Positions 8,081 to 17,859 are shown, counted from the first letter of the stretch. The stretch: DNA of 64,000 nt from an uncultured Paracoccaceae bacterium (GCA_947493335.1 CANLQO010000007.1:28598-92597); one strand, 5' to 3'. Numbers and translations are program-made. The notes: generated by a model not told the origin, from the sequence alone.

Positions 8081-8359
8081 TCAGCCCAAGCTGAGACTGG
8101 AAAGATTGTCAGCTGCTGGATGCAGCGTGTTGGCATCGATGCCGGGCATGTTGTCTTCGGCCAGGGCCACCACGTCTTCTTCATCCAACGCGAAGAGGAG
8201 CTCGATGATCACGAGCACATAACTGCGGTGCAGCGCAGTCTCGCCCAGAACAAGGGATTTGAACTGGCTCTTGCGGTAGCGCGAGAGGATCTGACCGCGT
8301 TCCTTCTCGGACCTCGTCAGGAGCGCTAAGGCTTCAAACCGGTTGAGTTTATGTCCCAT
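8081..8359 (-). CDS. hypothetical protein following traB
   Basis: 92 residues, all helical, with a positively charged first half (LTRSEKERGQILSRYRKSQF) and an acidic second half (LFALDEEDVVALAEDN). The ATG shares a base with the traB-like stop (TGATG), so it is coupled. In Ti-type plasmids the gene after traB is traH, but no sequence resemblance can be claimed here; the position is the only link. Confidence 0.55.
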   Translation of the reverse strand: MGHKLNRFEALALLTRSEKERGQILSRYRKSQFKSLVLGETALHRSYVLVIIELLFALDEEDVVALAEDNMPGIDANTLHPAADNLSSLSLG

Positions 8360-9600
8360 CACCACGCTCCTTGTGCGGTCGAGAGTGGATGTTCTCCAAC
8401 ATCCGAGACCTTGATTACCGGCAACCCGGTCTCGATCTCGCGTGCCCTGATGTGACGCGCCATGAGAGATGAGCCAACGGGTTGCCAGAACCCGGTTTCT
8501 GCGGCGAGGACAAAGATTGCGGAGACATCGCGGTGTGTAAAACCCCGAACCGGAAACGCCGCCTCATAACAGATCAACGCAAGGATGCTGGTGCCGTCCT
8601 CCAAGGTGATCGGTGCCTGTTGCTCGGACACCTGTTGCAGGCGGCTGGTCGGCCAGAGCGCACTTTCGATGGCAGGCACCAACCGCTCTTTGCTGGACAC
8701 CTGAACGTCGCCGGCCTTGTCGACATAGATGGCTCCGTTGCGCATCTCGCCCCTGTCGGAGTCGTAAAACGTCATCCCGAATAGCACTGGACGCGCTGCC
8801 TCGGGGATTTGTTCAACAGCGCTTTCAATGCGGATTGTGTTGGTGACGGCGTTCTCGGGCCAGACACGCAAATCAGCTTCCTTCGCGGTGCTGTCAGCAA
8901 GCAGCGCCTCAAACGCCTCGGCTGACCCCGCTGGCGTCCACTTCTGGATCGGATCAGGGGTGATGGATGCGGCATGGAAAGTGGGACCCGTGTAATCTGG
9001 CGTTGTGACACCGGGCACCGCGATTGCAACGAGGGCGACGGGCAGGAGCGCCGCAAATCCACGCACCTCAAGAAAGCTGAGACCTGCACAGGCAGCTGCG
9101 ATCAAAGCCGTTGCGCCGTAGACGCCGATGGCGGCGATGATCCATTCTGCCCCTGAACCGACGGCGGCCAATCCAATGGGCGCAAGCGAAAACCCCAGCG
9201 CCATGGCGATGAGTTCAGACAGTGCCAAGCTGGTCGCGAAGCTTGGAACAAACGGCATCCGCAGACCCTGCATTAGCAGGAGAGCTGGCAGTCCATAGAA
9301 GACGCCTCCGGCCAAGGGCAAACCGATGAGAAAGAGTATCGTCTCGGATGCGGTGTGTGCTGCTGGCAGAACCCAGAGACCTGTAGTCAACACATAGGCC
9401 GCACCCCATGCACCAATGGCGCCAGGTCCGGTGCGTCGGGTCACACAGGCCAACGTGAGAAGCGATGTCAGCACAGCGATTTCGAAATCGAGCAAGAGCC
9501 CAAGCCCGGCAATGATGCCAAGCGGCATACCGGCTAGCGAAGCCGGAACAGAAAGACGCCGCCCGAAGGCGGCGTCGCGAACCTGATCTAATGCTACCAT
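8359..9600 (-). CDS. traB: TraB-like conjugal transfer protein (nitrilase-fold, membrane)
   Basis: 413 residues. The first ~195 residues form several hydrophobic transmembrane helices; the C-terminal part is a carbon-nitrogen hydrolase domain with the expected triad: Glu249 in RVWPENA, Lys304 in SSKERLVP and Cys344 in LICYEAAFP. The layout (membrane region plus nitrilase domain) matches apolipoprotein N-acyltransferase relatives and TraB of Ti-type plasmids, which raises conjugation efficiency by an unresolved mechanism. The gene immediately upstream encodes a lipoprotein overlapping by seven bases, a suggestive partner for an acyltransferase-like enzyme. Start at 9600 chosen by that overlap; the upstream extension is shadow. 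Confidence 0.75.
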   Translation of the reverse strand: MVALDQVRDAAFGRRLSVPASLAGMPLGIIAGLGLLLDFEIAVLTSLLTLACVTRRTGPGAIGAWGAAYVLTTGLWVLPAAHTASETILFLIGLPLAGGVFYGLPALLLMQGLRMPFVPSFATSLALSELIAMALGFSLAPIGLAAVGSGAEWIIAAIGVYGATALIAAACAGLSFLEVRGFAALLPVALVAIAVPGVTTPDYTGPTFHAASITPDPIQKWTPAGSAEAFEALLADSTAKEADLRVWPENAVTNTIRIESAVEQIPEAARPVLFGMTFYDSDRGEMRNGAIYVDKAGDVQVSSKERLVPAIESALWPTSRLQQVSEQQAPITLEDGTSILALICYEAAFPVRGFTHRDVSAIFVLAAETGFWQPVGSSLMARHIRAREIETGLPVIKVSDVGEHPLSTAQGAW

Positions 9601-10025
9601 GAATCGACGCTTCCCGGGCAGAAGTCGCTGATCTGAACCTGTCCGATCTTGCGGGACTCGAAACGCCGATAGATCCCGGACCCCCAACCATCATTGTAGA
9701 GCTTCAGATGCAGCGCATGGCTTTGGCGGAATGGCGTGCCTTCGGCGGCAAGCTGATTGCCCGCGTTGTCAAAGACCGGACCAAGTGTGCGCTCCTGTGT
9801 GGACAGACATACCATGTATTCTTCGCTGTCGAAAAACATCGGGACCCGGTGCAGCTGGCCGATCTGCAAGGCCGTTGGCGGTTTGCCATAGGTCTTCTGA
9901 TGCGCGAGACGCGCGACGCGCTCAATCTCTGTTGCTGGCGGTGGATCGCCCAAAGGCTGGTTTGTCATGCAGGCTGACAATGATAGCGCCGCAACAACGG
10001 CGCTTAACATACTGACTTTGCTCAT
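9594..10025 (-). CDS. predicted lipoprotein
   Basis: 143 residues with a classic lipobox (LSAVVAALSLSAC, then MTNQ): Cys19 would be acylated. The mature part has two further Cys residues (in YMVCLSTQ and SDFCPGS), which could form a disulfide made by the neighbouring DsbA-like protein. A GGAG site lies about eight bases before the ATG. It heads the minus-strand operon leading to TraB. Function unknown; probably part of the mating apparatus envelope components. Confidence 0.65.
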   Translation of the reverse strand: MSKVSMLSAVVAALSLSACMTNQPLGDPPPATEIERVARLAHQKTYGKPPTALQIGQLHRVPMFFDSEEYMVCLSTQERTLGPVFDNAGNQLAAEGTPFRQSHALHLKLYNDGWGSGIYRRFESRKIGQVQISDFCPGSVDSW

Positions 10026-10172
10026 GATATCCGCTCCATTTGCAGTTTATTTGACATAATTTCCATTACCGGACTCTGTGACCGGTTTGATGCCGAGGGG
10101 CCGAATACTGCGGATATATCGGCCCCCCGGTGTTTCCCCCGCCCAGGTTCATAAGCGTGGGAAACCTGCTCG

Positions 10173-10928
10173 CTACTGGTTCTTGCCGTCCGCAGTGGCC
10201 GTCTTCAGAGCAGATTCCGTGAGTTCATCAGCGGCAACGAAGCCGCGGTGGATACGTGTACGTGTGATGAAACCCGGCGTCCCAGTAATGTTGAGACGCC
10301 GGGCCAGCTCGCGAGTGGTCGTCAGATGGTCATCGATCTGGGGGTCATCAGCAGCTTCACGAAGTGCGTCTGGATCGAATCCCATGGCCGCGAGAAATCC
10401 ATCAAGGTTTTGCATGGCGAGTGCGCCGCCTTCGAGCAAAGCGCGATTGATCTCTAGGTATTTTTCTTCGCCGTAGATCAGCTTCGCGGCGTAAGCCAAT
10501 CGAGCCGCTTCCACACTGCTATCGCCGAGAATTGGGAGCTGCAAAACCTTCAAAACAACCGTTTCGTTTGCCTCAAGAACTGCCAGAACTTCTTCCTCCG
10601 CGCGACGGCAATAGGAACAGTTGTAGTCGACGAACTCGATCATGACCGGGGTCCCCTGCCCCAGTTCCTGATCTACGTCACCAAATAGCATTTCCGAGAC
10701 AGCATCCAGGACAGCCGCATCCTTCTGAGCCTGTCGTTCATCGTTTTGCCGTTCGAGAATCGCAAAAACCTCCAGAACAATCTCCGGGTTACGAAGGAGT
10801 GCGTCCCGAACTTGTTCGTCAAATGCCTCTGATGGACCGACCCTTGTTTCTGCCTCTACGGCGATCGGCAAGGTTGACCATGCAAGGATGACAAGGACTG
10901 CCATTTTTGTTAGGGACGTTTTGCACAT
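10173..10928 (-). CDS. DsbA-family thiol-disulfide oxidoreductase
   Basis: 251 residues. A signal peptide (KMAVLVILAWSTLPIAVEA) is followed by a helical linker and a thioredoxin fold with the redox motif C104-S-Y-C107 in VDYNCSYCRRAEEE and a cis-Pro loop at NITGTPGF. This resembles the DsbA/Com1 group, which oxidises or isomerises disulfides in periplasmic proteins. F-type systems need such a helper (TrbB or DsbC-like) for pilus and outer-membrane components, and the gene sits divergently to the coupling-protein gene. The 10026-10172 gap contains no gene. Confidence 0.8.
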   Translation of the reverse strand: MCKTSLTKMAVLVILAWSTLPIAVEAETRVGPSEAFDEQVRDALLRNPEIVLEVFAILERQNDERQAQKDAAVLDAVSEMLFGDVDQELGQGTPVMIEFVDYNCSYCRRAEEEVLAVLEANETVVLKVLQLPILGDSSVEAARLAYAAKLIYGEEKYLEINRALLEGGALAMQNLDGFLAAMGFDPDALREAADDPQIDDHLTTTRELARRLNITGTPGFITRTRIHRGFVAADELTESALKTATADGKNQ

Positions 10929-10989
10929 TTGAACCGATCCGCAATTTTAGAATGTTTTGCAACCTTGAGACGTTTCGTGCAGTTTTGCA
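10918..10989. promoter_or_regulatory. divergent promoter region with three GTTTTGCA direct repeats
   Basis: The region between the DsbA-like and coupling-protein genes holds GTTTTGCA at 10918-10925, 10954-10961 and 10982-10989 (36 and 28 bases apart, same orientation). They could be operator half-sites or relaxosome-related repeats. Direct sequence observation; the function is inferred. Confidence 0.35.
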
Positions 10990-11017
10990 ATAGGCTTGTA
11001 CTGCGGAGCAAAAACAC

Positions 11018-13357
11018 ATGTCGAGAAAAGCGCAATCGGACCTCTTTATCCGGGGGGGACAAACCACACAGCACTGGCTCAGAATGGCCGCTCAAGTGTT
11101 CAAGGGCGCGACGGCTGCCGCAGCTGCTGTGTTCTTTCTGACTTATGGCTCGCTTTGCCTGAGCTATTATGAGGTTCCGAAGGTCCAGATGACATGGGCG
11201 CATTATGTTGCGACCTTCTTTGTCGAAAGTCGCGGCATTCCGGATAGACCCGTTCGATTCCCGCTGGAGGACGGTTCGTGGGTCACACGCACCGCTGAGG
11301 ACATCTATCTTGATCGAGGCCTGCAACGCTTGTCAGCGGACTACCATGCCAGAGCGACCGAATTTGCATGGTTCTCTGCCATACCAACTGTGCTCGCCTA
11401 CTTCGTGGTATGCATCATTTTCTGGATCGCAGGACGCAGGCTTGACGGTGATGACCATGTTAGGGGGACTTATCTGGTCTCAGCTAAAGATCTGAAGAAG
11501 TGGTCGGCGCGGAAATGGAAGGCGTATGAGAAACGCTTCGGAGCGAATTTCAAAACCGGTCCACGTTACACAATCGCAGATATCCCATTCCCTCCCAATG
11601 CCGTTGAAGCGCAGACTGCCATTGCCGGTACAGTCGGCACCGGTAAATCAAACGCTATCAAAGAGCTTCTTGCTGGCGTTCGCGCCAATAAGGGTCGCGC
11701 AATCATCTATGACCGTATGGGTGCCCTGATCCGGGATTTCTACGATCCGGAACGCGACATCATCATCAATCCGTTTGATCAACGATCTTTGTCCTGGTCT
11801 CCGTTCAACGAGGCAGAGCGGCCAGAGATTTTCACCCAAATGGCGGAGGTTTTGATCCCTGATCGGACAGGATCGTCTGATCCCTTTTGGTCGCAAGCGG
11901 CACGGCTGGTGTTTGACTATGCAGCTCGCAAGCTGCTTTCGCAGGGCAAGACGACAAACAAGGATCTCCGCGAAGCTATTCTCAATATCCCAACGGACGA
12001 GCTGGCTTTCCTCTTGAATGACAGCCCGGGCAAGCATGTCCTGAACAGCGATATTGCCAAGACCGCCGGGTCGATCCGCGCAAACCTCGTCGCAGAGTTG
12101 CGGTTTTTAGAGTTCCTGCGCGACGATGCGGAAGCCTTTTCCATCCGCGACTGGATCAAGAACGCGGATGAGGGCTTCGTCTTTCTGTCGGGTGACGCAG
12201 AGCGCGCGGCAGCCACCCGCAACATCATCTCCACTCTCTTTGAGATTGGCGCCAACGCGCTGATGACCTGTGAAGAAAGCCACGATCCACGAGTCTGGTT
12301 CTTCATGGATGAGGTCCCAACGCTCAACCGCATGCCGTTTCTGCCAAAGTCGCTCGCAGAAATCCGTCAGTTCGGCGGGGCATTTGTGGTGGGCTACCAG
12401 GTCTATGCGCAGCTTGAAGATACATATGGTGACAAGGCGGCCCAGACTATTGCGGGCAACCTGAACAACAGGATCGTTTTGAACACCCCTGACGCCGACA
12501 CCGCCGAGCGGTTCTCGAAGTCGCTTGGCTCTGAAGACGTCGAAGAAAAGCGCGAAAGCATGACCGTGGGTGCGCATGAAGCCCGTGATGGTGTCGGGTT
12601 CTCACAACAGCGGGTCGAGCGACGCATTGTGACCGCCTCGCAGATCCAGTCCCTGCCCCAGTTCGAAGGCTACATTCGGTTTGCTTATGATGCACCGACG
12701 GCCTTCGTGACCTTTGATCCCTTCAAAGTCGATCTGGGCCGTGAAGAGATCAAGGGGTTCATGCCCTATCTGGGCAATGGCATGGCCGTTGGCTCAATGG
12801 ATGAGGGCGCGGCTGCGGCCTCTCATGCCCAAGGCGAACAGCCGGATCGGGTCCCATTTGTTGCGCGCGACGCAGCGGAGAAAGAAGCGGAGTACCAGAT
12901 TTGGCTTGCCGGGAAGGTCGCGCAAGGCATCGAATGTGCCAACGATGAAAACTGGCAGGACTTCTATCGCCAAGCCTACTTTGATGGCCGTTCAGCGGGG
13001 AAAAACCCGGCTGACATCAAGCTTCCTTATAAGCCCAGCTTCACAATGAACAGCCCTTCGAACGTCCCGCATGTGGCGGATGCGATCTTTGGACCGGCGA
13101 CCCGCTTGGCTGATGCCTTGGGTGTCACCGAAGCGGCCATTCAGAAGCCAGACCAAAAACCGGAACGCAATCCTTCGGCCGAAACGGATGCCGTGTCCGC
13201 TGACGCCGCTGTGTCCCCTTCCTTTGAAAAATCCAGAGAGCCGGATCTGTTTGAAGCTGCCGCTGAGTCCGCTCGGGCGCACAGGGACGCGGCTGAACGT
13301 AATCGCAAGCGCCATCGCGGTGGCTTGGATGGTTGGACCCACCTAAACGGAGAATAG
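11018..13357 (+). CDS. traD: type IV coupling protein (TraD/VirD4-like)
   Basis: 779 residues. Two N-terminal membrane helices (about 28-50 and 117-138) flank a periplasmic loop, then a cytoplasmic ATPase: Walker A GTVGTGKS at 204-211, Walker B VWFFMDE near 427, and the conserved QVYAQLEDTYG segment that follows. This is the TraD/TraG/VirD4 plan, the hexameric motor that delivers the relaxase-DNA complex to the type IV channel. The C-terminal 180 residues are charged and variable, as expected of a relaxosome-binding tail. The relaxase gene begins five bases downstream. Confidence 0.92.
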   Translation: MSRKAQSDLFIRGGQTTQHWLRMAAQVFKGATAAAAAVFFLTYGSLCLSYYEVPKVQMTWAHYVATFFVESRGIPDRPVRFPLEDGSWVTRTAEDIYLDRGLQRLSADYHARATEFAWFSAIPTVLAYFVVCIIFWIAGRRLDGDDHVRGTYLVSAKDLKKWSARKWKAYEKRFGANFKTGPRYTIADIPFPPNAVEAQTAIAGTVGTGKSNAIKELLAGVRANKGRAIIYDRMGALIRDFYDPERDIIINPFDQRSLSWSPFNEAERPEIFTQMAEVLIPDRTGSSDPFWSQAARLVFDYAARKLLSQGKTTNKDLREAILNIPTDELAFLLNDSPGKHVLNSDIAKTAGSIRANLVAELRFLEFLRDDAEAFSIRDWIKNADEGFVFLSGDAERAAATRNIISTLFEIGANALMTCEESHDPRVWFFMDEVPTLNRMPFLPKSLAEIRQFGGAFVVGYQVYAQLEDTYGDKAAQTIAGNLNNRIVLNTPDADTAERFSKSLGSEDVEEKRESMTVGAHEARDGVGFSQQRVERRIVTASQIQSLPQFEGYIRFAYDAPTAFVTFDPFKVDLGREEIKGFMPYLGNGMAVGSMDEGAAAASHAQGEQPDRVPFVARDAAEKEAEYQIWLAGKVAQGIECANDENWQDFYRQAYFDGRSAGKNPADIKLPYKPSFTMNSPSNVPHVADAIFGPATRLADALGVTEAAIQKPDQKPERNPSAETDAVSADAAVSPSFEKSREPDLFEAAAESARAHRDAAERNRKRHRGGLDGWTHLNGE

Positions 13358-13361
13358 AGAA

Positions 13362-16300
13362 ATGATGTCAGCAACGCTCGTCAGCGCGGGGGCCGCGTCG
13401 AGCGGCTACTATAAATCAGAAGGCTATTATGCTGCCGGAAGTCAGGAAGCCGAACAAGCGGCCAGCTGGTTCGGGCGCGCAGCAGAACACTTGGGACTTT
13501 CGGGCCGGGTCGATGATGCGTTGTTCACGCGGATGCTCGAAGGTCAAACGTTTACCAATGAGAATGGACGGCTGGAACCTCAACGTCTGATGGGACGTAT
13601 CGAGAACGGGGAACGCAAGCACCGCGCGGGCCTCGATCTGACCTTCTCCGCCCCGAAGTCAGTCTCCATCGCAGCCCTCGTCTATAAGGATGAGCGTCTG
13701 ATCGAGGCGCACGACAAAGCGGTCAAAGTGGCGATGTCGCATGTCCAGGATCACCTTGTCCAAACCCGGAGCTTCGTGAACGGCGAACTTACCGTTCAAT
13801 CAGGCGGTAATATCGTTGCGGGCCTTTTCCGCCATGATACCTCCCGACTTCTCGATCCGCAGTTGCACACGCACGCTGTGATCGCCAACCAAGTTTACCA
13901 TGCCAACGGTGAGGCGACGGCACTTTATACAGAACACGTCTTCCGTGCGCAGAAACTTGGCTCCGAGATCTACCGCAATGAGCTGGCGCGGTCCGCCAGC
14001 GAACTGGGATATCAAGTTGCCCGGGAAGGCGAACATCGTCTCGTGGTTCTCCGCGACATTCCTCAGAACCTCGTCACGGCGTTTTCCAAGCGCAGTGAAG
14101 AGATGAAAGCCGCTCTCAACGACCGGGATATGCCGGTGAACGCAAAGACGGCCGAGCTGGCAGCGCTCGCGACCCGAGCCGCCAAGCATCAGGACCTCGA
14201 CCGCGCGCAGCTGCACCGCGCCTGGTCGAAAGAAGCCGGCGAACTTGGCATCAGTCGCGACGCCATGCGCGCCGCAATTGCAGGTTTGAAAGACAAGGCG
14301 CGCTTCCATGTGCCGGGTCAAACCCGTGGTGATGGGACCGATGTGGTCGCAACAGATGCGCAGCGCAGCGTGCAGACGGCCATTGCGCACCTCTCTGAGA
14401 ACAACCTGCACTATTCCCGGATCGATCTCACAACGGCAGCTCTGAGCTTTGCCACCCAGGCGGGCGAGCGCGACATCGACAACACGATCCGCGCGTCGCT
14501 CAAATCGGGCGAACTCGCCCCGGTCAAGATCGCAGGCAGGACGGAAGCTATGCTGACAGACGCAGGCACGCTCCAAGTCGAAAAAGAAATAGGTCAGGAG
14601 TTCCGCCGCGGCATCAAATCACTTGCGGTGACGGTCAAAGAATATGCGACCGGCGGGAAGCTGAAGAACATGAACGCCGCTACCGCGCTTTCGGCGCGTC
14701 TTAACCGCACCACCCTGTCAGATGGACAGAAGGAAGCCGTGACGACCGCGCTCTCGGACACAGGCCGCGTTGTCGGGGTACAAGGTTCCGCCGGGACCGG
14801 AAAAACGTTCATGTTGGCCCACCTGCGCAAAGAGGCAGAGCGGGCCGGATACGAAGTCAGGGGCCTTGCCCCGTCCACACAGGCCGTCACACAGCTTCAG
14901 GAGGCCCTGCCCGGCTCGGAGACGCTGCAAGCCCATCTGATGCGCCGTGGCCCGTCCGGCGAGATGGACGCCAAGAAGACTATCTATGTGGTCGATGAAG
15001 CTTCCATGATTGGCAACACGCAGATGCGCGACTTCCTGCGCCTCGCCGCTGACAGCCGGGTCGCGCGCGTTGTTTTGGTCGGCGACGTGCAGCAGTTGGA
15101 CAGCGTTGCCGCAGGTACGCCCTTCGCGCTTCTGCAGAAGATGGGGATGCCCACGGCTGTGATGGACGACATTCAGCGCCAGCGGAACGAAACGTCCCTG
15201 GCCATCGTCAAACACGCCATTGCCGGTGAAGTGAATGAAGCCTTCGACAAGATCGGCGACCGGATCTCGGAATCCTCGAACCCCGCGCGCATTGTCGCCA
15301 AGCAGTACCTGGCACTCAGTCAGGCTGACCGCGCCACCACCGGCATTCTGACGCCAACCAACGCCGCGCGGGAAGACATCAATTACGTCGTTCGTGACGG
15401 CCTCCGCATGGAAGGCACGTTGCGCGGAAGTGATGCCGAGATCACGACACTGCGGCCAATCCGTCTCACTCGGGCGCAACTCTCTGACCCAGACAGTTGG
15501 CGCACCAACGATACTGTCTTGGCCCACCAGTCTTACAAAGCTGTCGGACTCTCCAAAGGTCACGTCTATGATGTGGTCTCCTCTGACAGCGACACCCGCA
15601 CAGTGATCCTGAAGGACCGCGCCGATGGTCAGCTCGTTTGGCTCCCTCTCTCCCAGTCCTCGAAGTCGACGACTGCGGTCGAACTCTTCGAGGAGCAATC
15701 CAAGTCCTTTGCGGTGGGTGATCAGATCAAGTTTCGGATCTCTGACAAAGCAGCTGGAATTGCCAACGGCCAGACCGGGGAGATTACCGACATCGCCACG
15801 ACCCACGTGCAGGTGAAGACGACTGATGGTGACAATAAGATGCTCGGTCGAAACAGCCTGGGTGCCGCCGGTCTGGACCATGCTTACGCTCTCACCGGAC
15901 ACGACTTCCAAGGCGCCACCGTCGACAACATCTTGGTAGCGATGTCCGCGAGCGAGACCCTCGCAAATCAGAAATCCTTTTACGTCGCGGTCTCCCGGGC
16001 CCGCGATAATGTCAGTCTCGCGACCGACGACGCAGCCGCTCTGGCGGAGCGCCTGGAGCGGCAAACGGGGCAGACCACCCCTGCCCTCGAAGCATGGATT
16101 GCAGCCCGTCTGGAACGCGACAGAGAGGTCATGAAAGACCGCCCCGAAGACCGGTCAGATCAGCGCGAAAATGAGCGCCAGAAAGACCCTCAAATCGAAC
16201 GCGAGAAAGAGCCCCAAAAAGACCTCGAAAAGGACCGCTCAGAGCGCCCTGAATTGGGCAGTGGAGCCCGGGAAGGTGACCGGGATGAGCGACGCAAACA

Positions 16301-16397
16301 GGCCGTTCTTTCCGTGAGCGAAGGAACCCCTAAAGAAGACCTCGAACGCATGCAACGCATGATCAACCAGAAGCAACTTGGAGACTTTGAACGATGA
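13362..16397 (+). CDS. traI: MobF-family conjugative relaxase-helicase (TraI/TrwC type)
   Basis: 1011 residues. The relaxase domain starts with two tyrosine pairs (Y16Y17 and Y22Y23) and has the metal-binding HxH at H169/H171 in DPQLHTHAV, typical of MobF enzymes that nick oriT and stay bound through a tyrosine. A RecD-like helicase follows with Walker A GSAGTGKT (475-482) and VVDEAS (about 542-547); the later ALTGHDFQGATVDN and YVAVSRARDN match helicase motifs V and VI. The last ~100 residues are an Arg/Glu/Lys-rich charged tail. Length is shorter than F TraI (1756) and close to TrwC (966). GGAG lies before the ATG. Confidence 0.93.
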   Translation: MMSATLVSAGAASSGYYKSEGYYAAGSQEAEQAASWFGRAAEHLGLSGRVDDALFTRMLEGQTFTNENGRLEPQRLMGRIENGERKHRAGLDLTFSAPKSVSIAALVYKDERLIEAHDKAVKVAMSHVQDHLVQTRSFVNGELTVQSGGNIVAGLFRHDTSRLLDPQLHTHAVIANQVYHANGEATALYTEHVFRAQKLGSEIYRNELARSASELGYQVAREGEHRLVVLRDIPQNLVTAFSKRSEEMKAALNDRDMPVNAKTAELAALATRAAKHQDLDRAQLHRAWSKEAGELGISRDAMRAAIAGLKDKARFHVPGQTRGDGTDVVATDAQRSVQTAIAHLSENNLHYSRIDLTTAALSFATQAGERDIDNTIRASLKSGELAPVKIAGRTEAMLTDAGTLQVEKEIGQEFRRGIKSLAVTVKEYATGGKLKNMNAATALSARLNRTTLSDGQKEAVTTALSDTGRVVGVQGSAGTGKTFMLAHLRKEAERAGYEVRGLAPSTQAVTQLQEALPGSETLQAHLMRRGPSGEMDAKKTIYVVDEASMIGNTQMRDFLRLAADSRVARVVLVGDVQQLDSVAAGTPFALLQKMGMPTAVMDDIQRQRNETSLAIVKHAIAGEVNEAFDKIGDRISESSNPARIVAKQYLALSQADRATTGILTPTNAAREDINYVVRDGLRMEGTLRGSDAEITTLRPIRLTRAQLSDPDSWRTNDTVLAHQSYKAVGLSKGHVYDVVSSDSDTRTVILKDRADGQLVWLPLSQSSKSTTAVELFEEQSKSFAVGDQIKFRISDKAAGIANGQTGEITDIATTHVQVKTTDGDNKMLGRNSLGAAGLDHAYALTGHDFQGATVDNILVAMSASETLANQKSFYVAVSRARDNVSLATDDAAALAERLERQTGQTTPALEAWIAARLERDREVMKDRPEDRSDQRENERQKDPQIEREKEPQKDLEKDRSERPELGSGAREGDRDERRKQAVLSVSEGTPKEDLERMQRMINQKQLGDFER

Positions 16398-16792
16398 GTG
16401 ACAAGACACGCCCTCGCCTCGGCCCTCTCGCGGTGCGACTTATGGAAGAAGAAGCAGGCGAGGAAAAGCCCAACGGTTCCCACCTCGATGCAGCCATCGC
16501 AAGACTGCAAGTGGAGAAATCAAATGCCACAATGCTGCTCGAAATTTCCGAAAGTATTCTTCGCCTGAGATCGATGATTATGGCATCGGTGCTGACCGAC
16601 CATGATGAGGTCGATAAGGCGATGAAGCAGCTGCACGATGCGATCGGCAAAGACATGTTAGAGGCTTCTCGCTCGAATGGCCAACTCGATCAGAACGTCG
16701 CTGAAGTCGACAGGCAACTGGTTCAACAAGTCGAACAATCGTTTCTTCCCGCCAGGTCGAAACAGCTCCAGCATGAGGACCGCGAGAGATGA
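16394..16792 (+). CDS. coiled-coil hypothetical protein after the relaxase
   Basis: 132 residues. ATGA overlap with the relaxase stop shows coupling. Heptad-like helices run through residues 30-120 (LDAAIARLQVEKSNATMLLE, VDKAMKQLHDAIGKDM, LDQNVAEVDRQLVQQVEQ). No family recognised; a relaxosome accessory or relaxase-binding role is plausible by position only. Confidence 0.6.
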   Translation: MSDKTRPRLGPLAVRLMEEEAGEEKPNGSHLDAAIARLQVEKSNATMLLEISESILRLRSMIMASVLTDHDEVDKAMKQLHDAIGKDMLEASRSNGQLDQNVAEVDRQLVQQVEQSFLPARSKQLQHEDRER

Positions 16793-16891
16793 GCAGCACC
16801 ACGCCAACCTTGTTGAATAGCGAAACCTTATTCGTCGCGGAAATTGAGAGCTTCAGCACACGCCCGACCACGATTTCGCACTCGAAAAAGT

Positions 16892-16931
16892 TGGTCCATT
16901 TTGGACCATGGGGGTGGTCCAAAATGGACCA
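16892..16931. promoter_or_regulatory. nested palindromic operator or hairpin
   Basis: Perfect 16-bp inverted repeat TGGTCCATTTTGGACC, 8-base spacer, GGTCCAAAATGGACCA. Each arm is itself a 15-bp palindrome (GGTCCA-n3-TGGACC), so the site offers two identical dyads 24 bp apart as well as one long hairpin. It lies between the transfer operon and the muramidase coding region and is most easily read as a repressor operator; no T-run follows it. Confidence 0.6.
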
Positions 16932-16971
16932 GACCCCGCAACCCCTTGAAAAACCACGGAAAAAGCATGTT

Positions 16972-17859
16972 ATGACATTTCAGACCCAGAAGGGCCAAAA
17001 AATAGAGCAAAAACAGCTACCTAACCCCGAATGCAGGCAGCTGCGAGGCGTGTGTATCAAAACGAGGGACGAAGACCCGAGTGCCAATAGAATACCTTCT
17101 TGGGTAGCCGGCCAAAGGTCCGGTTTCCCAAGTCCGTTTTGGGGCCGCAGGGGATCCATCATCCCCGCCCTGGCCCTCATCCTTCTTCCCGTGGTGGCAC
17201 CAGCGCAGGGCTTTGAGAAATCCAGCTGGTCGTCCAATGGCGAGTTCACATTGTCCGGGACGCTGACCACAAACGCAGTGTGGTCACGCCCCTCGAACGA
17301 GTGGACAGCCTTCGACGGTTTCGAGTTGTCAGCCCCGGCGCGCGGCCCCTCTCCTGCCCCGCGCATCGTGATCGGCAATGGCTCTGTTCATGATCGTCTG
17401 CTCGATGTGATCGCGTCGGCCGAGGCTGGGCCGAAGGGCTATGACGCGATCCATTACTCCGCGACACGCCTTCCATCCAAGCCACCCAGTCAGCTGACCG
17501 TCTCCGAGATCTTCGCATGGATCAGGGCAACACCTGGTCAGCATCATGCCATCGGTCGCTACCAGTTCATCCCCTCGACACTGGCGTATCTGGTCCGTGC
17601 AGAGGGCATCTCCGGAAGCGCACAGTTCACCCCTGCGCTCCAGAAACGACTGGCGCTCAGATTGATGATTGACGCGGGCTATAATGACTTTCTTCAGGGC
17701 CGCATGACGCGGGCGAGATTTCAGGATAGGCTTGCCGGTATTTGGGCTGGTTTACCGCTTCAGAATGGTCGCTCAAAATACCATGGGACAGCAGGCAATC
17801 GAGCGACGATTTCGCGGGCGAATTTCGACGCCGCAATGGTCTCGATTTTCGGCTCATGA
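16972..17859 (+). CDS. secreted muramidase-like conjugation protein
   Basis: 295 residues from this ATG. The open frame extends back to 16789 (ATGA overlap with the previous gene), but the nested operator lies in that part, so an internal start is more likely; a GTG at 17050 is another option. A hydrophobic segment (SIIPALALILLPVVAPAQG) looks like a signal peptide cleaved after AQG. The C-terminal ~155 residues (RLLDVIASAEAGPKGYDAIH ... GRYQFIPSTLAYLVRAEG ... FQDRLAGIWAGLP) have the pattern of phage-lysozyme-like muramidases, in which an early Glu and a GxYQF segment form the active site. Such enzymes cut peptidoglycan for the transfer machine. Confidence 0.7.
   Translation: MTFQTQKGQKIEQKQLPNPECRQLRGVCIKTRDEDPSANRIPSWVAGQRSGFPSPFWGRRGSIIPALALILLPVVAPAQGFEKSSWSSNGEFTLSGTLTTNAVWSRPSNEWTAFDGFELSAPARGPSPAPRIVIGNGSVHDRLLDVIASAEAGPKGYDAIHYSATRLPSKPPSQLTVSEIFAWIRATPGQHHAIGRYQFIPSTLAYLVRAEGISGSAQFTPALQKRLALRLMIDAGYNDFLQGRMTRARFQDRLAGIWAGLPLQNGRSKYHGTAGNRATISRANFDAAMVSIFGS

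Noticed and set aside
14718..16064. 448-residue minus frame within the relaxase
   Set aside because: Antisense shadow of a clear MobF relaxase-helicase.
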